64,000 bases of DNA from Marinomonas profundimaris (GCF_000508165.1 NZ_AYOZ01000001.1:310001-374000), one strand, 5' to 3'; shown: positions 8,754 through 19,431, numbered from the stretch's first letter. A program made the numbers and translations. The notes: generated from the letters alone by a model not told the origin.

Positions 8754-9956
8754 ATGATCATAAAACCAAAGATTCGCGGATTTATTTGTACAACAACTCA
8801 TCCAGTTGGTTGTGAGCAGAATGTAAGAGAGCAAATTGCTTTCACTAAAAGCAAAGGGGTTGTTGAAAATGGCCCTAAAAAAGTACTCGTGATCGGTGCA
8901 TCAAGCGGTTATGGCTTGTCTTCTCGTATCGCAGCGGCATTCGGTTCAGGTGCAGCAACCATTGGTGTTTTCTTTGAAAAGCCAGGTACTGAGAAAAAAA
9001 CAGGCACAGCGGGTTGGTACAACTCTGCGGCGTTTGACAAAGTAGCAAAAGAAGAAGGCTTGTACGCCAAAAGCATTAATGGTGATGCATTTTCACACGA
9101 AGCTCGTGCGAAAGTGATTGAGCTAATTAAAGAAGACCTTGGTGAAATTGACATGGTGGTTTACTCATTGGCTTCGCCAGTGCGCAAAATGCCAGATACC
9201 GGTGAAGTGATTCGTTCTGTACTTAAGCCTATTGGTGAAACTTACAAGTCTACCGCGATTGATACCAATAAAGACATCATCATCGAAGCGGAAATTGAGC
9301 CAGCGACAGAAGAAGAAGTGGCAGCAACAACGACCGTTATGGGTGGGCAAGATTGGGAGTTGTGGATGTCTGCTCTTAGTGATGCTGGCGTTCTGGCGAA
9401 AGGTGTTCGCACCGTGGCTTATTCTTATATCGGTTCTGATATCACTTGGCCAATCTATTGGCACGGTGCGTTAGGTAAAGCGAAAGAAGATTTAGATCGT
9501 GCGTCTGGTGTAATTAATGCGCAACTGGCGCCATTAGCTGGTGGTGCTAACGTCGCGGTGTTGAAGTCTGTTGTTACTCAAGCGTCTTCTGCGATTCCAG
9601 TGATGCCTTTGTACTTGGCGATGGTTTTCAAGGTGATGCGTGCAGAAGGTATTCATGAAGGTTGTATGGATCAGATTTATCGTTTGTTCTCTGAACGTCT
9701 TTATAACAACCTTAATCCGGCGGAGTTAACGGATGATAAAAATCGTTTGCGCTTGGATGACTGGGAATTGCGTGAAGATGTTCAGCAGGCTTGTCGAGAT
9801 CTTTGGCCGACAATTAATGACGGGAATTTGTTTGCAGAGACAGATTATCAGCTTTATAAAGATGAGTTTTTGAAGTTGTTCGGATTTGGCGTGAAAGGTG
9901 TTGATTACGATGCGGAAGCCAACCCTGAAGCAGACTTTGACGTTATTACGCTTTAA
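8754..9956 (+). CDS. fabV: Trans-2-enoyl-ACP/CoA reductase FabV
   Basis: NADH-dependent enoyl-ACP reductase completing each fatty-acid elongation cycle in the cytoplasm. The 400-residue length is exactly that of FabV. It starts [17 protein letters not shown], has the nucleotide-binding [17 protein letters not shown] at about 44-60, and keeps the FabV catalytic pair Y-x8-K as Tyr235 and Lys244 ([12 protein letters not shown]). FabV is known in several groups as a triclosan-insensitive alternative to FabI; whether this strain also has FabI cannot be told here. It is a single-gene transcription unit with a predicted promoter, a hairpin leader and a terminator. Confidence 0.96.
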   Translation: MIIKPKIRGFICTTTHPVGCEQNVREQIAFTKSKGVVENGPKKVLVIGASSGYGLSSRIAAAFGSGAATIGVFFEKPGTEKKTGTAGWYNSAAFDKVAKEEGLYAKSINGDAFSHEARAKVIELIKEDLGEIDMVVYSLASPVRKMPDTGEVIRSVLKPIGETYKSTAIDTNKDIIIEAEIEPATEEEVAATTTVMGGQDWELWMSALSDAGVLAKGVRTVAYSYIGSDITWPIYWHGALGKAKEDLDRASGVINAQLAPLAGGANVAVLKSVVTQASSAIPVMPLYLAMVFKVMRAEGIHEGCMDQIYRLFSERLYNNLNPAELTDDKNRLRLDDWELREDVQQACRDLWPTINDGNLFAETDYQLYKDEFLKLFGFGVKGVDYDAEANPEADFDVITL

Positions 9957-9974
9957 CTTTTTGTGGAAGAAGCG

Positions 9975-10013
9975 AAAAGGGGTTCAAGCATAGCTGCTTG
10001 TGCTCCTTTTTTT
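9975..10013 (+). terminator. Intrinsic terminator after fabV
   Basis: AAAAGGGGTTCAAGCA pairs imperfectly with TGCTTGTGCTCCTTTT around TAGC, followed by TTT. The inner CAAGCA/TGCTTG stem is perfect. Confidence 0.7.
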
Positions 10014-10061
10014 ATGCCTTTTTATCTCTTATAGTGAAAGGATCGTTACTTTGGGGTGATT

Positions 10062-10604
10062 ATGAAGCATTCATTGGGGTTGCTAGCGGCTTTGTCGTTG
10101 TGTGTAAATGCGCAAACGATAGAAGTTCAGCCTATTGATATTATTTATGGCAATCAAGTTATACGAACTCAGCATCAAATTGTGGTTAGCTCGCGTGACG
10201 AGGTGTCGATTATTTCTGCAGAAAAAACGATCGAAACACTTGGGCCTAACGTGGTTGTTTCAGGGGACGGTAAAGGCTCGTCCTATTTAGAGGAAAATGC
10301 CATAGCAGAGCGTGAACAAGAGATATATGACGAGGTAAATCGACGCACAAAAGATGCGCCTTTTACCGTGCTGTTTACGGGCAATATTCCTGATGATATT
10401 CAAGAAAAACGTCTTCGTATGATGCCGGAAATTGGGGTTTTCGGTGATCAAATGAGAGCTAGTGAGGCGTCTGATGCAAATGCAGCGCCGGATGAAGGGG
10501 ATTTTTCTCCTATCGGAAAAAATGTGTCTCCTGACGGTGTTTCGGGTGCAAAATCGGCTCCTGTTAGCGCCGAAGAAAAACTGAATAAACTCATTGGTGG
10601 GTAG
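10062..10604 (+). CDS. Hypothetical secreted protein
   Basis: I do not recognise this protein. About 180 residues: a short signal peptide (KHSLGLLAALSLCVNA, likely cleaved before QTIEV), a repeated-looking beta-type segment (VEVQP-like, QHQIVVSSRDEVSII), then a low-complexity acidic/Ala-Ser tail ending EEKLNKLIGG. It has no cysteine after the signal and no known motif, so it is probably periplasmic. The frame opens at GTG 10056, but GGGGTGA directly precedes ATG 10062, which is the better start. It lies between the fabV terminator and the convergent M16 protease gene. A small periplasmic partner of the protease is possible but unsupported. Confidence 0.6.
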   Translation: MKHSLGLLAALSLCVNAQTIEVQPIDIIYGNQVIRTQHQIVVSSRDEVSIISAEKTIETLGPNVVVSGDGKGSSYLEENAIAEREQEIYDEVNRRTKDAPFTVLFTGNIPDDIQEKRLRMMPEIGVFGDQMRASEASDANAAPDEGDFSPIGKNVSPDGVSGAKSAPVSAEEKLNKLIGG

Positions 10605-10652
10605 GGGGAGTTACTCGATTGTTTCTTTCTTCTGATGTGTCTCGTACTTGTT

Positions 10653-13631
10653 CTATAGGTTTGGCGTATCAGGTGATGCTTCAATCCAGTTGTGTTGATC
10701 AATCAGCTCTATTGGGAATGTTTTGTTGTGAATGATGATCTTTGCGCTGTCAGTTGATTGAAGCTTTTCCTTAATGAATGCGACAAAGTCTTGTCTTTGA
10801 ATGTCCTCCACGCTCGCTATCCATTCTTCTCTTGTTTGAAAATCTGGTTCAGGTTTGGCTATTTGGTGCCATTCGCTTAAGGCGTTATCGCTTAAGTTCT
10901 TTGCTGTCATTCTTAGTTCACTTAGTAGTGTGCTTTTCGCGTCTTCAAACTCGCCTTCTGGAAGGTTGTGCAGCCTTTCCTTTTGTTCTTCTAAAAATGT
11001 CTCTATGGCTTTGATAATGGTTATGGCGTCTTTGTTAGGTGATTGTATAAGTAACCCTAAAATAGGTGTGTTGCGTATACTGAGATCTTGCGCGCCAACA
11101 ATGTAGCCGAGTTGTTGTTTGGTTCTCAATTCTTGATAAAACGGGCTGCTGATTAGTTTTCTGAGTATGGCAAAGCCGGCTTTTTCTTTGATGGCTTTGT
11201 TGGTGGTTGATGTCTGTTTGCTGGTGTCTATTAGTGTGTATAAAACGACACTGTCGTCGCTGGTGGAGTCGAATTGATAGTGGTGTTTTTGCTGAGCAGT
11301 AAGTTTTTTGGTTTCTATTTGTTGTGGTTCTTTTGGTGTAAGGCGTCCTGCAAAGCGTTTATAAATTGAATCGGCAAGCTTTTGGGTTTGCTTTTTGGTT
11401 GAGTTGCCCGTGCTGTAGCCTATGATATCAAAGTCTTCGCGGGCGTTTTTTGTGTAATTTTGAAGTTCTTCGAAAGAAATTTTTGTGAGTGCGTTTTCAA
11501 GTTGTGTTGTAGCGAAGCTGTTTTTCGTAATTAAGGTGCTTAGCGCGCTGTTTGCATTACGGTATGCCTGTCTGCTTTTTTGATTGGTTAGGTCTTTTTG
11601 TAGTTCGATTTTAGCTTGTTCGAAGCGAGCTAGGTTTGGCCGGAATAAGAAAAGTTGGTCTATTAGCCAGGTGATGTATGTGCTTTGTTTGTCTGAGTAG
11701 CCGTTGGTTCTTAGGGTGGCGCCGTTTGTGTGTGGGTAAAAGGCATAGCCTAAACCAGCGACAAATGGCGCGTAGGTTGACTCGCTAATGCTGTCGTTAA
11801 ATAGCCGGCTCCATAGTTTATTTAGCAGCGTGTGCTGAGGGGTGTCTGCGGCATGGTTAAAACGAATACCAAGAAAGTTCATCATGACGGGCTTGTCGAA
11901 GCTTGGATCCGATTTGTTCCAGTAGGTAAAGCCTTCCTTTTGAAAAACGATAGAGGGTGTGGGGTCTGTTTCTTCAATTAATTCTAAAGACTCCGGAATG
12001 AAGTTGTTTTTTTCTGGGAGGCTAACGTGGGTGTTTTTGACGGACAGATTGATTAAATCTAAAAATAATTGGCTTAATGCGCTGTTGTTGTATTCGCTTT
12101 GGTACCAAGGTTCAACTTTCCAGGCCTGATCTTCGACGGCCCAGCTTTCTGGGAAGCTTTTGTTTGTGGCGACCTGAATTAGTAGGTTTTCAGGGTTTAG
12201 TTGTTGGAGTAGGTGTCGAAGTTGCTTTTTACTTGCGACAGATTCTAAGCGGAAGCTGCTCAAAATGTCCTCTGTAGGGATTTTGAGCATTCTGGCAGAT
12301 AAAGAGCGTGCTAGGTTTTGTGGATCGACATAGCCTTGATAGTGGTATCTAAGCTGGCTGAGTTTTAGTCCTTCCTCTAAATACAGTGAATTAATTGGCG
12401 ATGATCTTAATAGGCTAATGGTGGAAAAAAAACGCTTTGCTACCGTGTCTATTTTTTCCAGACCTTCGTTGGTGAGGTGTATTTTGACTGTGAAGAAGGC
12501 GTTGTCTTCATAGTCTGGGCTTGTGCTTGCCGATATACCGTTGATGAGGCCTTCTGATTTTAGTGATGCGTATAGAGAACCTTTATTTTCGTTGCCTAAA
12601 ATATACGACAAATAGCGGGTGGGCTGTGTTTTGTAATTGTGTTGTTGGGCATCAATTTGGTAGTAAAAGCTCAGAGTGTTGCTGTCTATGAGGGAGCGAA
12701 CAAACTGTAGGTGGGGTTTACCAACAGGAATGAGCGTCGGGCTGCTTTCTGTTTTTTTGATCGTTCTGTTTTTATTTGGGATCTCAGAAAAGTAATGGCG
12801 AGCTAATGCTGCCATTTCTTTGTATGGACGATTGGCAACCATTACTAAAGCCATGTTGGCGCTATAGTAGTTGTCTTTATATAGATTGAGTAGTTGTTCT
12901 CTCAGTGGGTTGTTAGGTCTGTCTTTGAGTGTGTCTAAGTTGCCTACGGTAAAGTGACTGTAAGGGTGTTCGGGATTGATAAGTGTTTTCAATGCTTGTG
13001 TGTTGCGGCGACTTTCTGTTTTTAGTTTTGCTTTGTATTCGGCGTCGACGGCGTTTTTTTCTCTTTGGGTGAGTGTTTCACTAAAAAGAGGGGAGATAAA
13101 GAATTGTGAGAATCGATCCAAGGCGCCTTCATAGGCAGAAGGCTTTATGTCGAAATAGAAGTTCGTGGTGTCTGTGCTTGTGTAAGCGTTGTGTGAGCCG
13201 CCATGGGTATTAATATAAGATTGATAATTTCCTGATTCTGGGTATTTTTTCGTGCCAAGAAAAAGCATGTGTTCTAAAAAATGCGCTAAGCCTTGCTGTT
13301 GTTTTGGGTCTTGGAAGCTGCCGACATTGACGGAAAGTGAAGCGGAAAAACGTTCAGCCTTCGGGTCGCTAATAAGCAGTACTTTCAGGTTGTTGGGAAG
13401 TGTTGTTAGGTAATAGTCGTTTTTATCCGTTAGGCTCTTATTCTGAATTTTTAGGATGTTGTCACTGATTGTGTTTTGGTTTTGATACGCCATGTTGCTT
13501 TCGCTCATTGTACTCTTTACGTCAATAGGTGTGTGTTCTTGTGGTTTAAGATCCGCATGGGCATAACAAGATATAAATAGAGGAAGTGATAAGGCGAAAT
13601 AGGTGAGGGTGTTTTTTAGGGTTTGAGTCAT
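10653..13631 (-). CDS. Periplasmic M16 zinc metallopeptidase (pitrilysin/insulinase-like)
   Basis: A 992-residue protein close in size to E. coli protease III (PtrA). An N-terminal signal sequence ends in an A-H-A box (about residue 26). The inverted zinc motif H-x-x-E-H is present as HFLEH (His117, Glu120, His121), with the distal zinc-ligand Glu in EKNAVDAEYK and the family motif GSHNAYTSTDTTNF. The M16 fold of four related domains is expected, with the C-terminal half carrying the R/Y-type substrate clamp (KQQLGYIVGA). It would degrade peptides in the periplasm. ATG at 13631. It is followed on its other side by the SDR gene, with a long hairpin between them. It is convergent with the unknown secreted gene. 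Confidence 0.92.
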   Translation of the reverse strand: MTQTLKNTLTYFALSLPLFISCYAHADLKPQEHTPIDVKSTMSESNMAYQNQNTISDNILKIQNKSLTDKNDYYLTTLPNNLKVLLISDPKAERFSASLSVNVGSFQDPKQQQGLAHFLEHMLFLGTKKYPESGNYQSYINTHGGSHNAYTSTDTTNFYFDIKPSAYEGALDRFSQFFISPLFSETLTQREKNAVDAEYKAKLKTESRRNTQALKTLINPEHPYSHFTVGNLDTLKDRPNNPLREQLLNLYKDNYYSANMALVMVANRPYKEMAALARHYFSEIPNKNRTIKKTESSPTLIPVGKPHLQFVRSLIDSNTLSFYYQIDAQQHNYKTQPTRYLSYILGNENKGSLYASLKSEGLINGISASTSPDYEDNAFFTVKIHLTNEGLEKIDTVAKRFFSTISLLRSSPINSLYLEEGLKLSQLRYHYQGYVDPQNLARSLSARMLKIPTEDILSSFRLESVASKKQLRHLLQQLNPENLLIQVATNKSFPESWAVEDQAWKVEPWYQSEYNNSALSQLFLDLINLSVKNTHVSLPEKNNFIPESLELIEETDPTPSIVFQKEGFTYWNKSDPSFDKPVMMNFLGIRFNHAADTPQHTLLNKLWSRLFNDSISESTYAPFVAGLGYAFYPHTNGATLRTNGYSDKQSTYITWLIDQLFLFRPNLARFEQAKIELQKDLTNQKSRQAYRNANSALSTLITKNSFATTQLENALTKISFEELQNYTKNAREDFDIIGYSTGNSTKKQTQKLADSIYKRFAGRLTPKEPQQIETKKLTAQQKHHYQFDSTSDDSVVLYTLIDTSKQTSTTNKAIKEKAGFAILRKLISSPFYQELRTKQQLGYIVGAQDLSIRNTPILGLLIQSPNKDAITIIKAIETFLEEQKERLHNLPEGEFEDAKSTLLSELRMTAKNLSDNALSEWHQIAKPEPDFQTREEWIASVEDIQRQDFVAFIKEKLQSTDSAKIIIHNKTFPIELIDQHNWIEASPDTPNL

Positions 13632-13661
13632 TTAATCAGACTATCTGAAGTGTGTAGTACA

Positions 13662-13692
13662 ATGCAATGGGCGTGCTTGGCGCCCATTGCAT
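13662..13692. repeat. Perfect 12-bp inverted repeat between the SDR and protease genes
   Basis: ATGCAATGGGCG (13662-13673) and CGCCCATTGCAT (13681-13692) form a perfect stem with a 7-base loop. It follows the stop of the SDR gene on the minus strand and precedes the protease start. Neither side has a T-run, so it may be a terminator-like or mRNA-stabilising hairpin rather than a standard terminator. Confidence 0.65.
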
Positions 13693-13704
13693 GTGAGCGA
13701 AATG

Positions 13705-14448
13705 TTATTGTGCATCGAGAGATTGCCCGTTTATTTCTAGGCTGTCTTTGCCCATTAGATAGAGATAGAGCGGCATAATGTCTTCTGGTGAGGGAAGGGT
13801 GTCTGGGTTTTCTTCCGGGTAAGCGTTTGCTCTCATACTGGTTCGAGTGGCGCCGGGGTTGATTGCGTTAGCCCGAATTGCTGGTGATTGGCTGGCCAGT
13901 TCACTTGACAGTATTTGCATCATGGCTTCTGTTGCGAATTTTGATATCGCGTAAGCGCCCCAGTTGGCTTTGGCGTTTCTGCCCACACCGGAAGAGGTAA
14001 ATATAATAGAGGCGCTGCCGGCTTTTTGCATCAAAGGGAGCAGGGCTTGATTAAGGAGGAGCTGGCTGGTGACATTGACGCGCATTACTTGTTCAAACAG
14101 GGTTGGGTCATAGTTTGCTAGTGTGGTACGTTCGCCTAATAAACTGGCGTTGTGAAGAATGCCATCAAGGTGGCCGAATTCCGTTTCAATCGTGTTGGCA
14201 AGTTCTATGTAGTCGTGTTCCGCTGCGCCATCGAGATTTAACGGAACGATGGCGGCTTGAGGAAGGTGCTGTTTATCGATGTAGTCGTAAACGGACTCAA
14301 GCTTTTTAATTGAGCGCCCTAATAGGATGACCGTTGCGCCATGTCTTGCATATGAGATAGCGGCGGCTTTTCCTATACCGTCGCCTGCGCCAGTAACAAG
14401 AATTACTTTGTTTTTAAGTAATTGGCTTGGGGCTTGATAATCAAACAT
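13705..14448 (-). CDS. SDR-family oxidoreductase (YciK-like)
   Basis: A 247-residue classical short-chain dehydrogenase. The cofactor motif is VTGAGDGIGKAAA, NNAG is represented by HNAS, and the catalytic S-Y-K set lies in SIIFTSSGVG and YAISK. It opens with F-D-Y-x-A-P-x-x-L-L-K-x-K, characteristic of YciK, an NADP-type reductase of unknown physiological substrate. It lies 21 bases after ubiG in the same direction. In Pseudomonas a mupP phosphatase gene usually sits between ubiG and this gene; there is no room for it here. A hairpin at 13662 follows. Confidence 0.86.
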   Translation of the reverse strand: MFDYQAPSQLLKNKVILVTGAGDGIGKAAAISYARHGATVILLGRSIKKLESVYDYIDKQHLPQAAIVPLNLDGAAEHDYIELANTIETEFGHLDGILHNASLLGERTTLANYDPTLFEQVMRVNVTSQLLLNQALLPLMQKAGSASIIFTSSGVGRNAKANWGAYAISKFATEAMMQILSSELASQSPAIRANAINPGATRTSMRANAYPEENPDTLPSPEDIMPLYLYLMGKDSLEINGQSLDAQ

Positions 14449-14469
14449 ATCTCCTCCTTGATGCCTTAA

Positions 14470-15192
14470 TTAGGCGTCGGGTCTTTGAGTGTGCATTAGG
14501 TAGTTTACAGACACGTCTTTGTCATTCAGTTTGTATACCTTGGTTAGAGGGTTGTAACTCATGCCTGTCATATGATTTACCTCCAGTCCAGCTTGTCTTG
14601 CATAGGTGTTGAGCTCAGCAGGTTGAATGAATTTTGCGTAATCGTGAGTGCCTTTTGGAAGCATGTTAAGAATGTATTCTGCGCCAATGATGGCGAAAAG
14701 GTAGGCCTTTGGGTTTCTATTAATGGTGGAGAAAAATACGTGCCCGCCAGGCTTTACAAGCGTCATACAGGCCTTAATAACCGAAGCAGGATCTGGCACA
14801 TGTTCTAGCATTTCTAGGCAGGTTACGACATCGTATTGACCCGCTTCGCGCTGGGCGATTTCTTCTGCGGTAATTTTTTCATAGTCAATGTCGAGCTTGG
14901 ATTCGACTTTGTGTAGTTTTGCGACAGCAAGGGGGGCTTCGCCCATGTCGATGCCTTTTACTTTGGCGCCGAGTTTTGCCATTGCTTCCGATAAAATTCC
15001 GCCGCCACAGCCGATATCAATGACTTTTTTGTCCTGTAACCCTGCCGCTCGTTCGTTAATGTAGCCTGTGCGCAATGGATTGATGTCATGCAGTGGCTTG
15101 AATTCATTTTCTGTGTCCCACCAACGACTTGCAAGCGCTTCAAACTTTGCCACTTCATTTAGGTCTACATTGCTACTTTGTGTATTTGGCAT
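14470..15192 (-). CDS. ubiG: Ubiquinone biosynthesis O-methyltransferase UbiG
   Basis: SAM-dependent enzyme that performs both O-methylations in ubiquinone synthesis. At 240 residues it has the UbiG opening [19 protein letters not shown], motif [14 protein letters not shown] (about 57-69), the acidic post-I residue in GIDMG, and the membrane-lipid associated [13 protein letters not shown] segment. It is the first gene of a two-gene minus-strand unit with the SDR gene and is divergent from gyrA, the same arrangement as in Pseudomonas. ATG at 15192. Confidence 0.95.
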   Translation of the reverse strand: MPNTQSSNVDLNEVAKFEALASRWWDTENEFKPLHDINPLRTGYINERAAGLQDKKVIDIGCGGGILSEAMAKLGAKVKGIDMGEAPLAVAKLHKVESKLDIDYEKITAEEIAQREAGQYDVVTCLEMLEHVPDPASVIKACMTLVKPGGHVFFSTINRNPKAYLFAIIGAEYILNMLPKGTHDYAKFIQPAELNTYARQAGLEVNHMTGMSYNPLTKVYKLNDKDVSVNYLMHTQRPDA

Positions 15193-15548
15193 ATCGGGCT
15201 TCCATTTTGTGTTGCGATAACTTGAATATGTGCGCTCGGTGTTGGAGCGGTGAAATGTGTGTGTTGTTGTTACTTCTTCGGGTAGGTATGAGCCGAAGTG
15301 TTATTGGACTAGTATAGCGTTATCGTAATAGCTGACCAATAGTAAACTTGTATTGTCTTGATAATAGACAGTGTCGCTTGGTGAAGGCAAACAAGGTTTT
15401 GAGTAAAGGCGATTGAATAAACGCAAAAGGGTGACAAAACATGCCACCGAAAGGAGTGTTATTTTTTTCCTTATGGTATGATGCGGCGCTTATAAAAAAG
15501 ATATTAGGATGTCTGTCAGACTCCAAGGCATAAGGATCGATTGTATCT
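15193..15548 (+). promoter_or_regulatory. gyrA upstream region with extended -10 promoter
   Basis: This 356-base gap between divergent ubiG and gyrA holds no convincing gene. An extended -10 element TGGTATGAT lies at 15474-15482, about 67 bases before the gyrA ATG, with no clear -35. AT-rich promoter-like sequence covers most of the rest. No other structure was found. Confidence 0.45.
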
Positions 15549-18233
15549 ATGGGTGAATTAGCCAAAGAAATTATTCCCGTCAGTATCGAAAATGAACTTA
15601 AGGGATCTTACCTTGATTACGCAATGAGCGTAATTGTTGGTCGAGCATTGCCTGATGTACGAGATGGGTTAAAGCCTGTTCATCGTCGCGTTCTATTTGC
15701 GATGAATGAACTTAAAAATGATTGGAATAAACCGTACAAAAAATCGGCGCGTATCGTCGGTGATGTAATTGGTAAATATCACCCACATGGTGATTCTGCA
15801 GTATACGATACGATTGTACGTATGGCGCAGCCTTTCTCAATGCGATATACCTTGGTTGATGGTCAAGGTAACTTCGGTTCTGTTGATGGCGATAGCGCTG
15901 CAGCAATGCGTTATACCGAAATCCGAATGGCGAAAATTTCTCATCATCTTTTGATGGATCTTGAGAAAGAAACGGTCGATTTCGTGCCTAACTACGACGG
16001 CACAGAGTTTATGCCTGAAGTGTTGCCTGCACGTGTGCCTGGGTTGTTGGTCAACGGTTCTGCCGGTATCGCTGTTGGTATGGCAACGAACATTCCGCCT
16101 CATAATCTTGGGGAAATCATCGATGGTTGTCTTGCTGTTATTGATAATGCAGACATTACGATCGATGATCTTATCGAACATATACCAGGGCCTGACTTCC
16201 CGACAGGGGCGTTCATTAATGGTCGTGCTGGTATTATTGAAGCCTACAAAACAGGCCGTGGGCGTATTTACATGCGCGCCCGTCATCACTTTGAAGACAT
16301 GGAAAAAGGCAATCGTCAGTCCATTGTTTTCACCGAAATTCCTTATCAGCTAAACAAAGCAAAAGTGATCGAGAAGATCGCTGAGCTTGTGAAAGACAAA
16401 AAGCTGGAAGGGATTAGTGAATTACGTGATGAGTCTGACAAAGACGGTATGCGTATTGTTATTGAGCTTCGACGTGGTGAGAATCCAGATGTCGTTGTGA
16501 ATAATATTTTTACGCAAACTCAATTGCAGTCTGTGTTTGGTATCAATATGGTGGCCTTGGTTGATGGTCGTCCTCAGTTATTGAATATCAAACAAATTCT
16601 TGAATGCTTTGTTAAGCATCGCCGTGAAGTGGTTACCCGTCGTACTATTTTTGAACTTCGCAAAGCGCGTGAGCGTGGTCATATTCTTGAAGGTTTGGCT
16701 GTTTCTTTAGCCAACATTGACCGTGTAATTGAATTGATCCGTACGTCACCGACGTCAGCAGAAGCAAAAGAAAAGATCGTAAGTGAGTCTTGGGAGCCAG
16801 GTAATGTGGTTGCCATGCTTGATCGTGCTGGCGCCGATGCTTGTCGTCCAGATGACCTCGAAGCAGGTTATGGTTTTGTTGATGGCGCTTACCATTTGTC
16901 ACCAGACCAAGCACAGGCGATTTTGGACTTGCGTCTACATCGTTTAACGGGTTTGGAGCATGATAAGCTGCTCGGCGAATATAAGTCTCTGATTGAGCTT
17001 ATTGGTGAATTGCTAAATATTCTGTCTAACCCTGATCGTTTGATGGAAGTGATTCGCGAAGAGCTTGAAGAAGTGCGTGATACGTTTGGCGATGCTCGTC
17101 GTACTGAAATCCTAACGTCTCGTCAAGATTTGACTATTGCTGATTTGATTGATGAAGCACCAATGGTTGTGACAATTTCGAATACCGGTTATGCAAAATC
17201 TCAACCGTTAGAAGAGTATCAGGCGCAACGTCGTGGTGGCCGTGGTAAATCGTCAGCTAGCATGAAAGATGAAGATCATATCGAACATCTTTTGGTTACG
17301 AGCAGTCATGACACTATTATGCTTTTCAGTAATTTTGGTAAAGTGTATTGGTTGCGCGTATTTGAAATTCCGGTCGCCAGCCGTGGTGCAAAAGGTCGTC
17401 CTATCGTCAATTTGTTACCGCTACGAGAAGGCGAGTCAATCTCTGCCTTGTTGCCTTTGCCTGTTGTTGAAGACGCAGAAAAAGAAGAAGGCGATGAAGA
17501 GATTGCGGATGATGCAAATGTGGAAGCAAGCAGCTACATCTTTATGGCAACCGCAAACGGTACCGTGAAGAAAACAGCGATGCAAAACTTTGCTCGTCCT
17601 CGCTCAACGGGTCTGATTGCATTGAGCTTAGACGAAACAGATGAGCTTGTTGGTGTGTCCGTTACGACGGGTGATAATGACATTATGTTGGTGTCATCTT
17701 CTGGTAAGACTATCCGCTTTAAAGAGTCCGATGTTCGCCCAATGGGTCGTACAGCGGCAGGCGTGAGAGGCATTCGATTAGGTGAAGGTGCGAAAGTAGT
17801 TTCCCTTATTGTTCCTCAAGACGGTTCTGCAGTATTGATGGCGTGTGAAAACGGCTACGGTAAACGTACATTGGTAGAAGATTTCCCAGTTTACGGTCGT
17901 GGTGGTCAAGGTGTGATCGGTATTCAGGTATCTGATCGTAACGGCCCTGTGGTTGGCGCGTCTCAGGTGGATGAAACAGATGAAATTATCCTGATCACAG
18001 ATCAAGGTACATTGGTTCGTACTCGAGTGACGGAAGTGTCTTGTCAAGGTCGAAACACGCAAGGTGTTACTTTGATTCGTTTGACGAATGATGAGCATTT
18101 GGTTGGAATCGAGCGTGTCGTTGAAGACGACGAAGAGGATGTTGAGATTGACGAGGCTGATGGCGCCGATGTTAATCCGTCACCAAATGATGGTGATGAA
18201 TCTCCTGATATCGTCGATACAGACACTGAGTAG
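15549..18233 (+). CDS. gyrA: DNA gyrase subunit A
   Basis: ATP-dependent type II topoisomerase subunit that cuts and rejoins DNA to introduce negative supercoils. At 894 residues the numbering matches E. coli at the active site: catalytic Tyr122 in RYTEIRMAK. The quinolone-resistance region reads HGDSAVYDT with Ser83 and Asp87, the sensitive-type residues. The GyrA box needed for wrapping is present as QRRGGRG, and the C-terminal beta-pinwheel ends in an acidic tail ([12 protein letters not shown]). An additional acidic insert ([15 protein letters not shown]) lies in the second or third blade. ATG 15549 is the consensus start. A perfect terminator follows. Confidence 0.99.
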   Translation: MGELAKEIIPVSIENELKGSYLDYAMSVIVGRALPDVRDGLKPVHRRVLFAMNELKNDWNKPYKKSARIVGDVIGKYHPHGDSAVYDTIVRMAQPFSMRYTLVDGQGNFGSVDGDSAAAMRYTEIRMAKISHHLLMDLEKETVDFVPNYDGTEFMPEVLPARVPGLLVNGSAGIAVGMATNIPPHNLGEIIDGCLAVIDNADITIDDLIEHIPGPDFPTGAFINGRAGIIEAYKTGRGRIYMRARHHFEDMEKGNRQSIVFTEIPYQLNKAKVIEKIAELVKDKKLEGISELRDESDKDGMRIVIELRRGENPDVVVNNIFTQTQLQSVFGINMVALVDGRPQLLNIKQILECFVKHRREVVTRRTIFELRKARERGHILEGLAVSLANIDRVIELIRTSPTSAEAKEKIVSESWEPGNVVAMLDRAGADACRPDDLEAGYGFVDGAYHLSPDQAQAILDLRLHRLTGLEHDKLLGEYKSLIELIGELLNILSNPDRLMEVIREELEEVRDTFGDARRTEILTSRQDLTIADLIDEAPMVVTISNTGYAKSQPLEEYQAQRRGGRGKSSASMKDEDHIEHLLVTSSHDTIMLFSNFGKVYWLRVFEIPVASRGAKGRPIVNLLPLREGESISALLPLPVVEDAEKEEGDEEIADDANVEASSYIFMATANGTVKKTAMQNFARPRSTGLIALSLDETDELVGVSVTTGDNDIMLVSSSGKTIRFKESDVRPMGRTAAGVRGIRLGEGAKVVSLIVPQDGSAVLMACENGYGKRTLVEDFPVYGRGGQGVIGIQVSDRNGPVVGASQVDETDEIILITDQGTLVRTRVTEVSCQGRNTQGVTLIRLTNDEHLVGIERVVEDDEEDVEIDEADGADVNPSPNDGDESPDIVDTDTE

Positions 18234-18238
18234 AAAAT

Positions 18239-18267
18239 AAAGCGACGCACCTAGGTGCGTCGCTTTT
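18239..18267 (+). terminator. Intrinsic terminator after gyrA
   Basis: A near-perfect palindrome: AAAGCGACGCACC pairs with GGTGCGTCGCTTT, followed by TT. It starts five bases past the gyrA stop and separates gyrA from serC. Confidence 0.88.
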
Positions 18268-18309
18268 GTTGTAGCTAGGTCCTGAAAATATTTAGAGGTA
18301 ATGAGCGGG

Positions 18310-19392
18310 ATGAGTCGAGTATATAATTTTTGTTCTGGTCCAGCAGCGCTTCCGGAAGCTGTTTTGAAGAAAGCCCAGGCTGAAATGCTGGATTGGCATG
18401 GTGCTGGTGTATCCGTGATGGAGATGAGCCACCGTAGTGCTGAGTTTATGTCTATTCTTGCATCGGCTAAAGCTCGTTTGTCTCGTTTGCTTAATATTAG
18501 CGATGAGTATGAGGTTCTGTTTGTTCAAGGGGGCGCGTCTACTTTGTTCGCTCAGATTCCTGCAAATTTAGCCAATGGCTTTGACTCGGCTTGTTATTTG
18601 GATACAGGCGCATGGTCTTCAAAGGCGATTAAAGAAGCCAAAAAATACGTTAATGTTGATGTTGTTGGGTCTTCTCAGGAGCAGAATTATTCTACCGTGC
18701 CTGATCTGTCTACTTTAAATTTAGACAGCGAAGCGGCTTATTTACATATTTGCCCAAATGAAACCATAGGTGGTGTTGAGTTTTCTGAATTGCCGGAAAC
18801 CAGTCTTCCTATTGTGGCGGATCTGTCTTCAACGATTTTGTCTCGCAAAATTGATGTGAGTAAATACGGTTTAATCTACGCTGGCGCACAAAAAAATGTT
18901 GGCCCGGCGGGTGTGGTGATTTGTATTATCCGTAAGGATTTATTGGCTCGAAGCAGTGATGATCTGCCATCCGTTTGGAATTTTGCTCATTTGGCGGCGA
19001 ATGATTCCATGATAAACACGCCACCAACCTTTGCTATTTATTTAGCGGATCTTGTATTTGAATGGTTGGAAGAGCAAGGCGGTGTTGAAGCGATAGAGTC
19101 GGTTAATATTCGTAAGGCACAAGCATTGTATGATTTTATTGATGCGAGTGATTTTTACTCAAACCCTGTTGATCCCGCTTTTCGCTCACGTATGAATGTG
19201 CCTTTTATTTTAGCGGATGATTCGTTAGATGCGCTTTTTATTGAGGAATCTGAGGCGGCGGGGTTACGTACATTAGCAGGGCATCGTTCTGTTGGTGGGA
19301 TGCGAGCGAGCATTTATAACGCGATGCCGATGGAAGGTATTGTTGCCTTGATTGATTTCATGCGCGCTTTCGAAAAACGTCACGGACAATAG
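18310..19392 (+). CDS. serC: Phosphoserine aminotransferase
   Basis: PLP enzyme converting 3-phosphohydroxypyruvate to phosphoserine, and also acting in pyridoxal-phosphate synthesis. It shows the SerC opening SRVYNFCSGPAALP, HRS, GGAS, the PLP Lys in GAQKNVGPAG (about residue 195) and the end GGMRASIYNAMP. The frame also has an ATG at 18301 only two bases after AGAGG, too close for normal initiation. ATG 18310 matches the family N-terminus, with AGAGG 11 bases upstream. It begins the serC-pheA-tyrA/aroA-cmk-rpsA run. Confidence 0.96.
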   Translation: MSRVYNFCSGPAALPEAVLKKAQAEMLDWHGAGVSVMEMSHRSAEFMSILASAKARLSRLLNISDEYEVLFVQGGASTLFAQIPANLANGFDSACYLDTGAWSSKAIKEAKKYVNVDVVGSSQEQNYSTVPDLSTLNLDSEAAYLHICPNETIGGVEFSELPETSLPIVADLSSTILSRKIDVSKYGLIYAGAQKNVGPAGVVICIIRKDLLARSSDDLPSVWNFAHLAANDSMINTPPTFAIYLADLVFEWLEEQGGVEAIESVNIRKAQALYDFIDASDFYSNPVDPAFRSRMNVPFILADDSLDALFIEESEAAGLRTLAGHRSVGGMRASIYNAMPMEGIVALIDFMRAFEKRHGQ

Positions 19393-19431
19393 TTCCTTGC
19401 AGACATTAAAAACTCACGGATAATAATTAAT

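Noticed and set aside
15837..16289. Minus-strand open frame of 150 codons inside gyrA
   Set aside because: Composition follows the gyrA codon pattern in reverse; no start signal; gyrA is certain.
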